Notes: generated by a model not told the origin, from the letters alone. A stretch of 64,000 nt of DNA from Poronia punctata (GCA_022579005.1 MU401457.1:372001-436000), one strand, 5' to 3'. Numbered from the stretch's first letter, positions 36,801-48,157 are shown. Translations and numbers: made by a program.

Positions 36801-37521
36801 CGGGTGTTTAAAAATTCTATTCTGCCTTCCTAGTCTTTGGGAATAGTAGGGATCCCTATTCGCTTTTTTTTTTCATTCAAATTTTTTTTTTTTCATTCGA
36901 AGTTGGGAAAGAAGTATATGACCGCCATACCTACTTACTTACTTCTCTTCTACATCTCCCGCTCTTATTTATTGGTCTGTTGATGTTCCCCCATGTTGTT
37001 GTTGTTGTCTCGAAACCCAACGTGCAGGTAGTAAAAAACACGTAAGTGAGGCGCCCGAGTCACGACACAGATAGATAGGTACATATTGTGTAATCGACTG
37101 ATAAGCCTGGGGGAATAAGTAAGTCATTACCTATCTTCCATCTAACATGTTGCGTGTGATATACGCGTAACCTAGGTAGGACCAGGTATCCTACATATCA
37201 AGAGTTTATTGACGAGGTCAGCTAGAAGCCGCCATCCAAAGTTAAGTTCAGACAGACCATTTGCTTTCCGCCGAGAACACGATGCGATTTACTTACGGAA
37301 CAGCAACGACATGGGAAACATTTTTGGTGAAGTAAAGTGAGCCGAGGTCGCTACTAATCATTGAATTACTTGAACCATAGGGACGAATCCATCTGTCTAC
37401 CTACCTTACCTTACCGTCGATCAATCAAACCAATCATTCCAGCTGCCAGCCAAATGAAACAAACACCTTGTAAAATCTTACAAGTTTATCCAACACAAAG
37501 ATACAACAAAAAAACAAAACA
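33843..37521. other. Long gene-poor spacer rich in simple repeats
   Basis: About 3.7 kb. Begins with the chitinase promoter ((GAT)n near 33952 and TATATATATATA near 34011). Then (TG)n at 34207-34227, (ACT)n at 34255-34279, (TCAC)n at 34298-34319, a run of 15 G at 34905-34919, several T8-T10 runs near 36610-36890 and TACC motifs. Open frames such as 35841-36110 (minus) are short and not recognised. Confidence 0.5.
34905..34919 (+). repeat. G15 homopolymer
   Basis: Fifteen consecutive G residues after AAAA and before TG, in a non-coding spacer. Homopolymers of this length are prone to length error in sequencing. Confidence 0.85.
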
Positions 37522-38893
37522 CTACTCCTTCCAAACAAAGATCCCCTTAGCATACAACCCCGAAATAATACCCATCCTCCTATCCGAGTCTCGCACAGCC
37601 GTCGCGCTAGACGGGTACTCGTCATCAGCATACAAGTTCTCGACCCCTCCCTCCTGCGTCCATCGCGCCGCCCACGAAGGCGCCGTAAGTGTGCGACACG
37701 CCTCCTTGGTCGCTTCGTCGGCTTTGGAAAGCTCTTCGGGCGAGTTACACACGAAGCGCGTCTGCGTGAACTTGACTAGTGTCGGCATGTGCGGGTGTCC
37801 CGAGATCATGAGGCCGCCGTCTTTGGATAGGGATAGGTTGTCGGGCATGAAGCCCACGCTGACTTGGAAGGCGTGTTTGAACACGGGTGGTGATTGCGAA
37901 GTCGTCGTCGTCGTCGTCGTCGTGTCAATGTTGAAAAAATAGAGTTTTGCTTTGGATGATGAGGCTACGACGGCTGCTGTGCTGTTGAGCAGCTCGATGC
38001 CGTTGGCAAAAGGTACGCGCGTCACCACGTTGGCCACGGGGCTTTCTTGCGCTATGTCGACGTGTACGACGGTGCCGAGGGGTATGCCGAGATATATTTC
38101 TAGCTTACTCAGCAGGGGATGGTCCCGGGCGAGAAAGTGGTTGTTGTTGGTGACGTAGAACTCGTGCTCGTTGATCCAAATCAGCGAGTTGGGGCCGTGG
38201 ATCAAGGGGTGTTGGATCGAGCGCACGTGTGTGGCGGTGTAGGCTTTGAGGTCTATTTTGAACATCTCTATGGCTGGGGAGTCGTGGCGATGGTTAGCTA
38301 CGAGGAGAGTAGATGATGTCTCGTTGTAGGTCATGCCGAGACTGTGGAAATCGGCTTCGTGCTCGAAGTCGATGAATTCCAACTTCTTGAGGGTGTCGTC
38401 GTCGTCGTCGTCGGACGCAGACGTGTCTTTGTAGTTGTACACGTATAGGTTGCCGCTTGACACGGGATCGGGAAGGAAAACACCCTAAATTTGGGAGGAT
38501 GGTTAGTAAATGTAGATAATGAAGGTTGAATTGGTATGAGGCATGTGACAGGCCGAAGCTTATAAGTATGACTTTTACTCACCATGACAGTATTCCACTT
38601 CTCACGCCCAGGATCGCAAGCCAGGAGAGCTAGACCTTCATCCTCAACGAGAAGCACATCCTCGCAACTACGGATGCGGTCGGCAAACTTGACTTCATGA
38701 GATTTGAACGTGTCAATCTTGACCATTCGTCCCGGCGCATTTCTGTAGAAGATGGCGAGAGTTTGTCCTCGTTCATAGAGGAAGGGCGCTAGCAGCGCCA
38801 AGAGGATAATGCCCTAGACATATAATTGTCGGTTAGGGAGGTCCTCGCGTGATGAGATTGAGATTGTTGACTTACGAATGTCTTGTACGCCAT
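37522..38893 (-). CDS. Paraoxonase/arylesterase-family six-bladed propeller enzyme
   Basis: Three exons on the minus strand: 38893-38876 (only six codons, MAYKTF), 38813-38583, 38484-37522; introns 38814-38875 and 38485-38582, both phase 0; 403 residues. An N-terminal hydrophobic stretch (GIILLALLAPFLY) looks like the uncleaved signal anchor known in PON proteins. Motifs that line up with human PON1: FHSLGM, LLVANH, HEFYVTNNNHF (PON1 FYGTNDHYF), PFANGI (PON1 FANGI), PDNLSL (PON1 VDNIS) and SGHPHM (PON1 GCHPNG). The calcium-ligand Asn/Asp positions are therefore mostly kept. Expected activity is calcium-dependent lactone or aryl-ester hydrolysis at a membrane or lumenal site. Trinucleotide runs encode an Asp tract and a Thr tract in surface loops. 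Confidence 0.88.
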
Positions 38894-40651
38894 TTCTTAC
38901 GAGAGCATGTATAGGTAATTGTTGTTGTCTGCTGAACGCGAAGAGGTTTGGTTTTGTTTTTGTCCTGACCGATTCACCTATACATATACCAACCCCTCCG
39001 TAAGCACTAGCCTGACGAGAATTGGATGAGGACGGGAAATAAAATATGATGAGAAGGGTCTAAACCAGAAAGTTGAGTAATCACAAGCACGGTACAAGGC
39101 GCGCTGGTCCTTCTAGACGTCTTGAACGCAGACGTGTCGAAGCATTCCCAAAGGTTCAAGAGATGCACTCACCGTTCAATTCACCGAAAGTCTAGATGCG
39201 CACTTGGATTGGTTGGTATGCCGGAGATAGCCCCACAATAGCTAGAGGTAGTTTGGATAGTCTCTGCGACAACCAAACGTCGAAATAAATGTAGAATAAT
39301 AATTATGATTAGATGCTAACCTAGGAGTCTACGGGCTCGAAAGAAAAGAGATAAAATCAACAAGTAGAATGGATTTTCGTCGTCAGATGAGATGGAGGTC
39401 AGAAGAAAGCAAGCTGCCGACAGGCGAACGACCGTTACGGCCGTATTCGACTGAGATGAGGATACAGTACGTGATGTAGGCGCTTTTCGTACTGTAGATA
39501 AGGGAAAGTGGCTGACGATATCTGGAACAAAGCAGAGAATGTCGATACGCGCCAATCGTTGGTCGTTGGTTTGCATCGGTAGCTAACATCCGATGAGTGT
39601 GGTCCCGGATGTGCAACAAGAAGTTAGTAGTAGTACCTAGTTTAGCAGGTAGGCGGTGCGATACAGATTCCTACACGTTTTGTATATCATGTTGGGTTAT
39701 CAGGATGAGCGGCAAATGAAGGTACCTTACCCGCGTCCTTCTGCCCAACGCGTCTGTTTGCTGGTTGACATGATTGGTGACAGGTGAGTCCTGACTTCCG
39801 CTGGTTGATGCGCCTCAAGAAGGTCCGATCATCCTACCATTCAGCCAATTCAAGTGAAGAAAACAAGCTTATCAATAAAAGGCACGTTATAAGCCACGAA
39901 GGGCATATCAAGTAGGTAGGTAATTGCCAGGTGTATTGTCGGGTCGTGTTTTGCCTGGGCAAAATACCACCAACCTATTTACATCCTCGACTCAATTAAG
40001 AATCATCCGTATGTACTATAGTGATGCACAATCCATATACCACCTTTCCTGACCATCTCTTGTTGTCATACCGTCCTCCGTGTCGCACCCTCGCCTTATT
40101 CCCTGGGCCAAGTACGAACCGAGATGCAAAGACGAAAAGCTCACAGTGAGCACGTCCGTAGCATCAGGCCTTGGCAAAAATGACAACTTCCTTTCCCTGA
40201 CTGGGACATCGAAGTGAGACCGAGGCCGTGTCTGCAAAGGCAGAAGCAAAAAAGCTGAAAGGATACGAGCTCGCGCCTTATTAATTGCGATTCCTGTAGC
40301 TTAGAGTAGGTCGTTCATAAGCAATGAGGACGCAGTGGGGGCGGTTCTCGAACATCGACTGCTCAATTGAAGAGCCTATATCTTTCCGCCACGGCGAGAA
40401 GAAATTAACAAAAGAAACCAACAGTGGCGGCTTCATCTTCTCGATTCTGTTCTTGTTGATATATTGAGCTGGCAAAGTACGCAATGAGCGGCACTCCAGT
40501 TGTTGTCAAAGGATCGTCGCAGTATATCCATACCAACACAAGTCGAGAAAACCCTGAGCCGTCGAGCACTTATATACCATGCCGTGTCGTCAATGCGTAA
40601 AGGCACCAGAACAATAACAAGACCGAATACCGCCTGCAAAGAGACCCAAAG
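38894..40651. other. Spacer without a supported gene
   Basis: About 1.75 kb upstream of the paraoxonase gene. Several open frames of 65-90 codons occur on the minus strand but show no family features or linked exons. Confidence 0.4.
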
Positions 40652-41881
40652 CTAGGGAAGACCACCTTCGCTGGATGTGCTGCAGCCTGGGAGTGAATTG
40701 GGCCATGAATCACCCGAATCGTAATTGTATGAGGGATTGAAATGGTCCCACCTCATATCCATTCTGTCATCAACGTTGCTTGATTGGGGAACCGCTCTCT
40801 GCGCTGCGCCTGCGAGGGTAAGAGCATCTGCGCCAGTGGCACCTGCAACTGCATTGAAGGCGCCTGCGGGGATTGACGTGCTGGATGCGCCAGGCGCTGA
40901 CGCGTTGGCTCGTTCTGCCGGGGCAAGGGCTTTGGTCATTTCGGCAATACTTTCAGCCGCCTTTCTTCGCCATTCCTCGATTCTTCGCCATTGCTCGATT
41001 CCGATAGGGCGAGTGATCTGTGAAAGCTCGACCGAGTGACGATACGCTTGCCACCTATCCCATTGGATCTGATTCCGCACCTTTGCAGCCGGAGTAAGAT
41101 CGACCAGATCTGGAAGAATGGCGACCGCATAGTCCTCGATCAACGGTCCACCTTTCGACTGGCCCTGTATAAGCTTGGCCAGGTCGACGGCATTGGGGAA
41201 GAACACGCTAACGTCGTGCTCGCGATTCTGACGTATACAAAACCTGCCGTCCTGATGGCGGACCCATCCAATGGTCTTACGGCCGTTGCTCATTCTCTCG
41301 TCCTTTGTGTATAGTACGCGTCTGTCCGTACGCTTGCTAAGGCGCAAATCCTGCTGCCATGCCACCGGTGCATGAAATTCCATGATCGAGGATCTATTTA
41401 TGCTGAAGTACCCCTGCCACATGGAGTTGTAGAACAGGTAGTCAGCTACCATGTGCTGATGCAACGTGAATATCACATCAGGCGTTAGGTGCCACTCCGG
41501 CGTGTGGTTCAATTTAATAAAGTCCCTCAGAGACTGAATCATCGCAGGCGAGCAGAAGTCAACAGACTCCGCCAACCTGTCCTCGTTCCCTCGACTGAGG
41601 TTTAACGCAGGATGCCGACGTGGGGGGGGAAACATGCCTGGCCGATTGCCGTTCTCGTCGATATCATCCTGAGTCTCGCCTTGACGATCATGTTGACCGC
41701 TGCTGGTCTCGGTAGATGGAAGGTAGGACGAACCGTAGTCGTCCTCCTCTTCGGAAAAATCCTCGTCTCTGTTTTCCTCGCCGGACTCGAAATCCTGTGA
41801 GGATTCGTCGCCGGGCTGGTGATGAGAACTAGATTGTTCCTCGGGCATCTGGGGCGTCATAGGTTGAAGAAACAGGTCCAT
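40652..41881 (-). CDS. Hypothetical acidic protein, family not recognised
   Basis: From the ATG at 41881 this is a single open frame of 409 codons. The frame stays open upstream to about 42232 without an ATG, so an upstream exon may add residues. The N-terminal 80 residues are low-complexity and acidic (GDESSQDFESGEENRDEDFS). About residues 110-320 look globular: MIQSLRDFIKLNHTPEWHL, MVADYLFYNSMWQGYFSINR, TIGWVRHQDGRFCIRQNRE, then a helical EQWRRIEEWRRKAAESIAEM. The C-terminal 100 residues are Ala/Gly/Ser-rich. There is no signal peptide, membrane helix or catalytic motif I can name. The even coding quality and the length argue for a real gene. It could be a lineage-restricted protein. Confidence 0.6.
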   Translation of the reverse strand: MDLFLQPMTPQMPEEQSSSHHQPGDESSQDFESGEENRDEDFSEEEDDYGSSYLPSTETSSGQHDRQGETQDDIDENGNRPGMFPPPRRHPALNLSRGNEDRLAESVDFCSPAMIQSLRDFIKLNHTPEWHLTPDVIFTLHQHMVADYLFYNSMWQGYFSINRSSIMEFHAPVAWQQDLRLSKRTDRRVLYTKDERMSNGRKTIGWVRHQDGRFCIRQNREHDVSVFFPNAVDLAKLIQGQSKGGPLIEDYAVAILPDLVDLTPAAKVRNQIQWDRWQAYRHSVELSQITRPIGIEQWRRIEEWRRKAAESIAEMTKALAPAERANASAPGASSTSIPAGAFNAVAGATGADALTLAGAAQRAVPQSSNVDDRMDMRWDHFNPSYNYDSGDSWPNSLPGCSTSSEGGLP

Positions 41882-44714
41882 GGGGTTGACAGTCTGCGGA
41901 AACCGCCTAACCGGCCTGTGGTCACGAATTAATACAAGTCTGTCCAGAATGGGGTTGTCCAGTCTTACCAATAAATCTCTCCTGGCATTGTGTCCGATTG
42001 GAGCTTCGTGAGGAGAGAATGCAAGTATTGGCACCTCTACGAACGAAAGATGCAAAGTGAGCCGATGCGTGACTGGCCAAGTCAAGCAAAGCCATATAAC
42101 TGGAGAGTCAATATGGAATTGTCTGCTAGGAAGTTGAAGGGTAAAGCTCCCCGTATACTTGGTGAACAGAGGTTCGGTACGCAAGTTGGTGAGCCCAAGT
42201 ACGAGTGAGATGAGAACCTTGCAAAGGCTCAACCGGTCAAAATGAAAGAGAGAGTAGTAGCAGCCAAGCCGAGTTCGTCAGATATGAAAACGACCAAGGG
42301 AAGCTGGCCGCAAAGCACAGGGTGAGATGGGCAGGAAAGTGAAATGACAGGATACCGCGGCGGGAAAGCTGCTCATGGGCGTTCTGTATTTCGATTCCAG
42401 AATCAGAGGCCTTATGGGAGTATTACTTCCCAGAGAAGTAGTAGTGAGAAAACACAGAGAGGGTACAGGAAATGAGAAGTGGAAAAGGAAACCCGAATGG
42501 CAGATTTTACCAGTGATCTGATATAGATATGACTTCTTGAAGGCTCTCTCTCTGCATCTGCCTCTGCCTCTGTGCAAGTGGCAGTGGGTGGAAACGGATC
42601 AGATATCAGCCCTGATTAGAAGCATATGATGCTTGTGTAGATAGATGAAGTTGGGGGAGAAGAGATGGGAATGGATATATCTGTAGAAAGATATAAACAG
42701 AAAGAGAAACAAAGTTGATGTTTGGATCTGCAGATGGAGGGCAGAAAAAAACATGAAGAAGAGTAGAATGGAATAGAGGAGTGGGAAAAGAAAAGTCTTT
42801 CTTAACCTACTGCAGCTCGTGTGTACTGGTAAAGGTACCTCTTGAGGGCAAGGGCACTTAAGGGAATGTAAACAAACGTCGAGGGGTAATGGTAGAAAAG
42901 TAAGGAATTACAGGGCCTCGACGCTCAGTATTTTGTCCTAATATTGTGTGGTGTGGGTCGTGTGAAGGGGTCGACGGTGACCTACACGATATCCAGAAGT
43001 ACATACACAATAAGATAACCACAGCAAAAAAAACCGACCAACCAGGGTACATGGTGACTTATCAAATCTTGAAGACGCATGACTGGATAGGTACATTCAA
43101 CAACACCAAGCCGTCGAGGAATGAAACAGCTAATCCTTCAAGCTCATCTGAATATTTATGCCAAAACATGCCTTTAGAACAACAAACCAAAGACATATCA
43201 CATCAAGTTCACTTGCGTACACAACCGCTTGGGCTAGAACAAGAGACTGATGACAAATTTTAGTATAACACTACTTTCTATGTTCCATATGAGTGTGTCA
43301 TTGTGCTATGGAGAATTGAAAGAATCTACAAAAACATACAGAAGAGTATATCTCTTATCATAAAAATGTGCCTCTTGCAATGACATTTGCAGATCGTTGT
43401 ATTGCTATCAAGAACACAAACAGCGTTAGTAATTGCGGTGATAAAGGAATCACGGAAGACACCAAGGAAGTAGAAACTTTGGGACCAAGATCCATTCTAA
43501 ACGTGAATAAAAAGACATGCGAGGAAGAGGCAGGTAGGTACTTGTGAATGTCGCGATTCACAGACCCTAGGTAGCATGAGAAATTTGTCTTTTTATTTGT
43601 AGGCAAGATGGGCCCAGTAGATTTTACATGTGGTTGTTTTGCTGGCATAAGAAACATACATTTTCGGCATGACGGTGAATGGAGGTATCGGGCTGCCGGA
43701 GTAAAGTTAGCTGGTGGAGCCCCGCCCCCGGCCGCTATGCAGCGGTTGACGTTTCTTACCGGGCCGCGCCACGCAATATATCCGATTCCACAAGTCAGGA
43801 ATGGCCCATCAGAAGCCGGTCTTGTTTTATTCTGGCCGCCAGCCTCTATTTTATCACGTAGCCAGGCGCATTAAATGGAACAATGGAACACATTGTGTAT
43901 CTTTACATTTTATTGTCAGGAAAGCTTATTATTAGGCAAAGATTTGTTACCTGTTGATTTTTGATTCAAGTAGATGTTTAACCAATTAGGTAAGTGGCTC
44001 CAATTTATAGCTACAATAGCCAGACCGGCTTATCAGTGATGACTACCACCAAACCACATGCAGGTAAGGTAGTGCTTGGTTTGCCCTTCTATGCTTACAA
44101 GGGCAGGTATTGAGATCTTAAAGAACACATCGCAAAGCCTAAGAAAGCGCTTAGGCGTACAGCCGAAGAGTATAGATAGCATGCAATACGGCAGGAACTA
44201 GATGTAGGTAGCAAGTAAAGTGTACACCGGGTTGAGGTGTTCAACAAGTTAGATTCCGGCCGACGGCAGCCTCACCCCAACATTAGCATACAAGAGCCAT
44301 CGGCAAGACTTGGTGGAAGCTGCGACACAGGATGAGATTTTCTAGTCAAATCATGTGAACTGCTATAGGACAACAGAAAATGCGTCGCACCTTCTTTGGA
44401 AACAATATCACCACCGCAACATCCCCAAGCCTCTGCGTCACTGACACAAGATAATGGATGACGCTATGTCAACCAAATACCTACAGTAACGACGACATCG
44501 TAGCGGCTTTCAGTCCCTTTTGCGCCCGAGTGAAACTTGAGTCCCCAGCCCTATTCAACCTCACAGACGAACACGGCCAATTCAACCTGACAAAAGGAGT
44601 AGTGTAGTCAAACTAGAAGCAAAGCATCATAGTAAATTGTAGAACTACCATGGCTCCAATAATGTATGAGTGGCAACTAGCGCCCTGAACTATAACTAGA
44701 AACCCCAATACCTC
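41882..44714. other. Spacer before tRNA-Lys
   Basis: About 2.8 kb. The first 350 bases are open in frame with the hypothetical gene and may belong to it. The rest includes CT-rich sequence near 42540 and short frames (42946-43263, 43608-43874) without recognisable features. Confidence 0.4.
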
Positions 44715-44787
44715 GCCCGGTTAGCTCAATCGGTAGAGCGTGAGACTCTTAATCTCAAGGTTGCGGGTTCGACCCCCGCATCGGGCT
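44715..44787 (+). tRNA. tRNA-Lys (CTT anticodon)
   Basis: A complete cloverleaf can be drawn. The acceptor stem GCCCGGT (44715-44721) pairs with ATCGGGC (44780-44786). The D arm contains TAGCTCAATCGGTAGAGC. The anticodon stem TGAGA/TCTCA carries the loop CTCTTAA with anticodon CTT, and the T arm has GCGGGTTCGACCCCCGC. No intron. CCA is not encoded, as is normal in eukaryotes. Confidence 0.95.
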
Positions 44788-44818
44788 CAATTCCCGATGC
44801 CTCACTGTATACAGTGAG
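44778..44818. repeat. Hairpin and perfect palindrome at the tRNA-Lys 3' end
   Basis: GCATCGGG (44778-44785, inside the tRNA 3' acceptor) is followed after seven bases by CCCGATGC (44793-44800), its exact reverse complement. Directly after comes the 18-bp perfect palindrome CTCACTGTATACAGTGAG (44801-44818). Confidence 0.8.
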
Positions 44819-44920
44819 AGCCTCATCTTTTTGTTTTTTCCCCCTTTTTCCCCAATGGCAATTGATTTGTTAGGATGTAAACTTTCACCAGTCATATCTC
44901 CAAAGTCGGGCGTTTTTTTT

Positions 44921-44985
44921 GGGCTGTGCTGGATCTGCTGTCGGGTCCGTACTGCGTCTGCTGTTCTGCAGTGGCAGGCGGCTGC
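44921..44985 (+). repeat. Inverted repeat, left arm
   Basis: A 65-bp arm starting GGGCTGTGCTGGATCTGCTG. Its reverse complement is found at 45238-45302 with about eight differences, mostly transitions (A/G, C/T). A T-run precedes the left arm and follows the right arm, so similarity may extend a little further outwards. Confidence 0.75.
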
Positions 44986-45237
44986 AATCACTTGGAATAC
45001 AGTCCGACCTGTAAAACTCCCGGACCCCTAAGTACCCTTTACCTTTGACCTTTGACCTTAATATAAGGTCAATTGGCAATGTGCACATCTTTGCGTTAGT
45101 ACTCCTGTCGTAGGTAATAGGTATCTAAGGTAAGTAACATAAGTACCTACAGGCGACGGGCGGCACAGGGCTAACTAGGACATCGACTCCGCGTACAGTT
45201 TGGCGGCGGGATTATTTACACCGTGCTTCAGGCGCTG

Positions 45238-45302
45238 GCAACAGCCTGCCACTGCACAACAGCAGACGCAGTACAGGTCCAACAGCAGATCCAGCATAGC
45301 CC
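45238..45302 (-). repeat. Inverted repeat, right arm
   Basis: Reverse complement of the arm at 44921-44985, about 250 bp away. Together the arms flank a 252-bp centre, a spacing compatible with a small non-autonomous transposable element or the ends of a larger degraded one. No target-site duplication could be fixed by eye. Confidence 0.7.
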
Positions 45303-45419
45303 TTTTTTTTCCTCTAGAGCTGTTCATATCCATACCTTCAGCTTTGCATGCGATTGTAGCGTGAAAGTATTTTACGTAGCATTAGTAAATAAAACATGGT
45401 CTCTGTTTTAGTTGTTAGG

Positions 45420-45830
45420 AACACAGCACCTACTTGCGGGAAATCCAAAAAATAACGTACAGTACCAGTTCATATGTTTCGAGCAAAAGTAAAAAAATAA
45501 TTTTATGTTAGGAAATTCATAAAAAATAGAATACAACAAATAACAATTGTAAGTTATTAACTATAAGATAGAGATTTTTATTCTCTATTTAATAACACTT
45601 TATTTATTTTAATAGGTATTTTATTTAATTAATTAAAGCAAAAAGAAATATTTTAAAAAAATGGTACTTGCTTAAATCGTCTATATCTTACCGAAAAGTT
45701 AACCAAAAAGAAAAGTACTAGTTACAAAAATAAATGTTTTATTTTCCTTTATTTCATTATATTTTTTATTATTTTTTATTTGTTATAAGGAAAGGGTTAT
45801 AAGCAGTCAAACACGTTAAGTTTTGGTGTA
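45420..45830. other. Strongly AT-rich block
   Basis: About 400 bases made mostly of A and T (stretches such as TTTATTTATTTTAATAGG and TTTAATTAATTAAAGC), unlike the flanks. No long frame. It could be a repeat-induced-point-mutation remnant of a transposon or a mitochondrial-like insertion; sequence alone does not decide. Confidence 0.55.
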
Positions 45831-46488
45831 AAACATCGTGCTGCTCGGAACTTTTGAACTCCCACTGTACATTCCATTTCTTCTCCTCCTAGTACAAAGA
45901 TGGTTCTTGAAAATGAGTTGCCACCTTCCTATTCCACCAGTACCAGTCGGACCTACCGCTCACTTTTGAGTAGCAAGTAGTCACTACCTAGTGGTGACGG
46001 GACTGACCTCACTGCCTGCCAGGCTTAAGTCATTAAGCGTTGGAAAGTACGAAATATTGCTTTACCTATTTGGCTTACCTATGACTTCCATTTATTTATC
46101 CTGACTGATAAGTATAAAGAGACGCAGAATGAACCGATATTTCCCTTTTGCTCCCATGAACTAGACTAGGTACCATTCAAAACGCCTCGTCTTTTTACCT
46201 TACGTGATGTCGTCTCGTCTCGTATAGAAATACGCTCTGTGGCTCGTACGAGGAATATTCCACCCCCTGAGACAGTCGTCTGTGACAGGGTCGCCCAACT
46301 TGCCCAAGGTACGGAGTGGGAGCTGGATACCCCTTCAAATCTTCACTACGCTAACATGTTCAGACGACCTAGGAACAAGCCAAGTGGCCATACCGAGGTC
46401 CCGGGCCACATTAGAGGCCCAGAAAATCGTAGTATGTCTTCCTGATAGAGAGACTCTTAGCTTGTCCTATTGACTCCTATCGTTCCAG

Positions 46489-47232
46489 AGAGACTGGTAT
46501 AACAAGCGATATGTTATCACCGGCGTTTCCGATCCAACACAAGGGGCCCACATCTTTCCCAACTCGATAGAGCGAAACAGGTCGGCGACAACCGACCTGA
46601 TGAACTTGCTAGGATGCTTTTGGCCCGAACGGGAGGTACTAAGGCGAGAGGAGTTGTTGGCCGACCGCGACCACGAAAAGACAAATATACTTATCCTCTG
46701 ACGCGACGTCCACACGCTATGGGACAGACATCACTTTTTGTTTCCGGCCACTGTCGGAAGAGGGCGCAGGCCCCTCGCCAGGGATTGAACTCGAGTTTAC
46801 TTGGCTAAACACCAAACGTGGACAAGATTATCACAGTGGCCGTTCCAAAGTTTGCAATACAAGTTACATCCAGCTGTTCTACACCAGCAGCGGCGGAGCC
46901 AAGTCTATACTGGAGTATGAGAAGAGCTTACTGGGCGTGGAGATTAGCAAACCACGCTCCGAGATCGCCAGACACAACGCGCTGTTTTGAACAAGGAGAT
47001 AGAACAACTTGCTGCCCGAGGTCTTGTATTAAAGATAGAGGGCAGGTGATTTGAGAAGGAAGAGGTGCTGAAACATCTCTTCGAAGGGGATCCGGACTGG
47101 GATGGGGGTGGCGACGAATTTACCAACTATGCGCCATCATTTACCAGAAATTTGATCGATGCCGCCATAGAACTCCAGATTATAGACAGGTCGATAGCGG
47201 AATATTGGCGAGACGTGCTGCCTCTGCAGTAG
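46489..47232 (+). pseudogene. Degraded HNH-endonuclease-domain gene
   Basis: Segments on one strand, split over different frames, match the fungal HNH_2-type nuclease domain: YVITGVSDPTQGAHIFPNSI (the ITG...HIF core), DLMNLLGCFWP, TNILIL, RDVHTLWDRHHFLF, then in another frame RPLSEEGAG and GIELEFTWLNTKR. Lesions seen: an in-frame TGA at 46699-46701 between TNILIL and RDVHTL; a frameshift at about 46741-46745; loss of frame with a TGA at 46988-46990; and a further TGA near 47050. The last piece, ending near DRSIAEYWRDVLPLQ, stops at 47230-47232. A probable splice acceptor (TTCCAG) precedes 46489, and open sequence from 46239 may be an upstream exon. HNH_2 proteins in fungi are mostly uncharacterised. 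Confidence 0.7.
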
Positions 47233-48157
47233 GGTCTGTAGGTCTGTACTTCGTCTGCTGCAGTGTAGTGTCGAACCCCTGGGGCGGACGGAATACGGTA
47301 TGGCCGCCTACCTAATTACCTGGTACCTACCTTACTGCCTCAAGAGATTGAAGCTTTTTGTAGTTTTCGCAACACCTTGCCTGTTACTGTATTATAGAAG
47401 ACAAAGTACCAACTCTATAGCAGTATCCTAAGAAGGTCTAAGATATGGCATGTTTATACAAATACAATGGTATGTTTATACCTACACAGGCATGCTAAAT
47501 AAACAGGGCTTATATCGTGGCTATTATGTTGTAGTGCGCATCTTAACAGACTTGAGAAAGGTAGTATATATCTCAAGTCTAAACAAACAAAGGTACCTTG
47601 TGCTTATCTTCTCACTTTTTAAAGTATAGGTAGCGGCTGTTTTAAGAAAATATATGCATATACCAAGATTGGTAAGATGTAGAACACGGCTTACAAGTGC
47701 TCTATAGTAGCTACCTCTAGTACATCACTTGGTTAATCTTATATATACAACATAGTATATCCCCCTAGACCTCTGCTATACATTACCCTTATCATACATC
47801 AGACTACATATACCAAGAAGACCGTGCTAAGTCTATTACTCAGTTTGTTACCATATCTATATAAAAGTCTCTATTATTTGCGCTGTAGGTAGGGTGACAG
47901 GCGTTGGCGTCTTGCTAATTATGTTCTCTGTACCTTCCAAATTACCTCAAAAAGATACGTACACGAGGGGATTAGTCGAACTTGAAACCTCTCACTGTTG
48001 AAAGACCGTGTACACTTTAGGTAGAGTAGGTTGAGGTGATTTTTGTGCGTCGCTCTTGCCGCGTCTGATAGGTTGCCGGTTGTAGGTACCTAAGTAAGGT
48101 AGATACGGACGGTACCTACTACCTCGAGTATTTGCCGAGCCCCCAAGCAGGAAAACT
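47233..48157. other. Spacer with a third, partial repeat copy
   Basis: Directly after the HNH remnant, 47241-47270 (GGTCTGTACTTCGTCTGCTG and onward) resembles, in the same orientation, the middle of the arm at 44941-44975. The rest is AT-rich intergenic sequence. No gene seen. Confidence 0.45.

Larger units (their letters stand above)
44788..46488. other. Repeat-bearing, partly AT-rich region with no intact gene
   Basis: Contains the inverted-repeat arms at 44921-44985 and 45238-45302, a strongly AT-rich block from about 45420 to 45830, and a more GC-balanced part from 46200 that may hold the degraded 5' end of the HNH-nuclease pseudogene. Confidence 0.5.
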
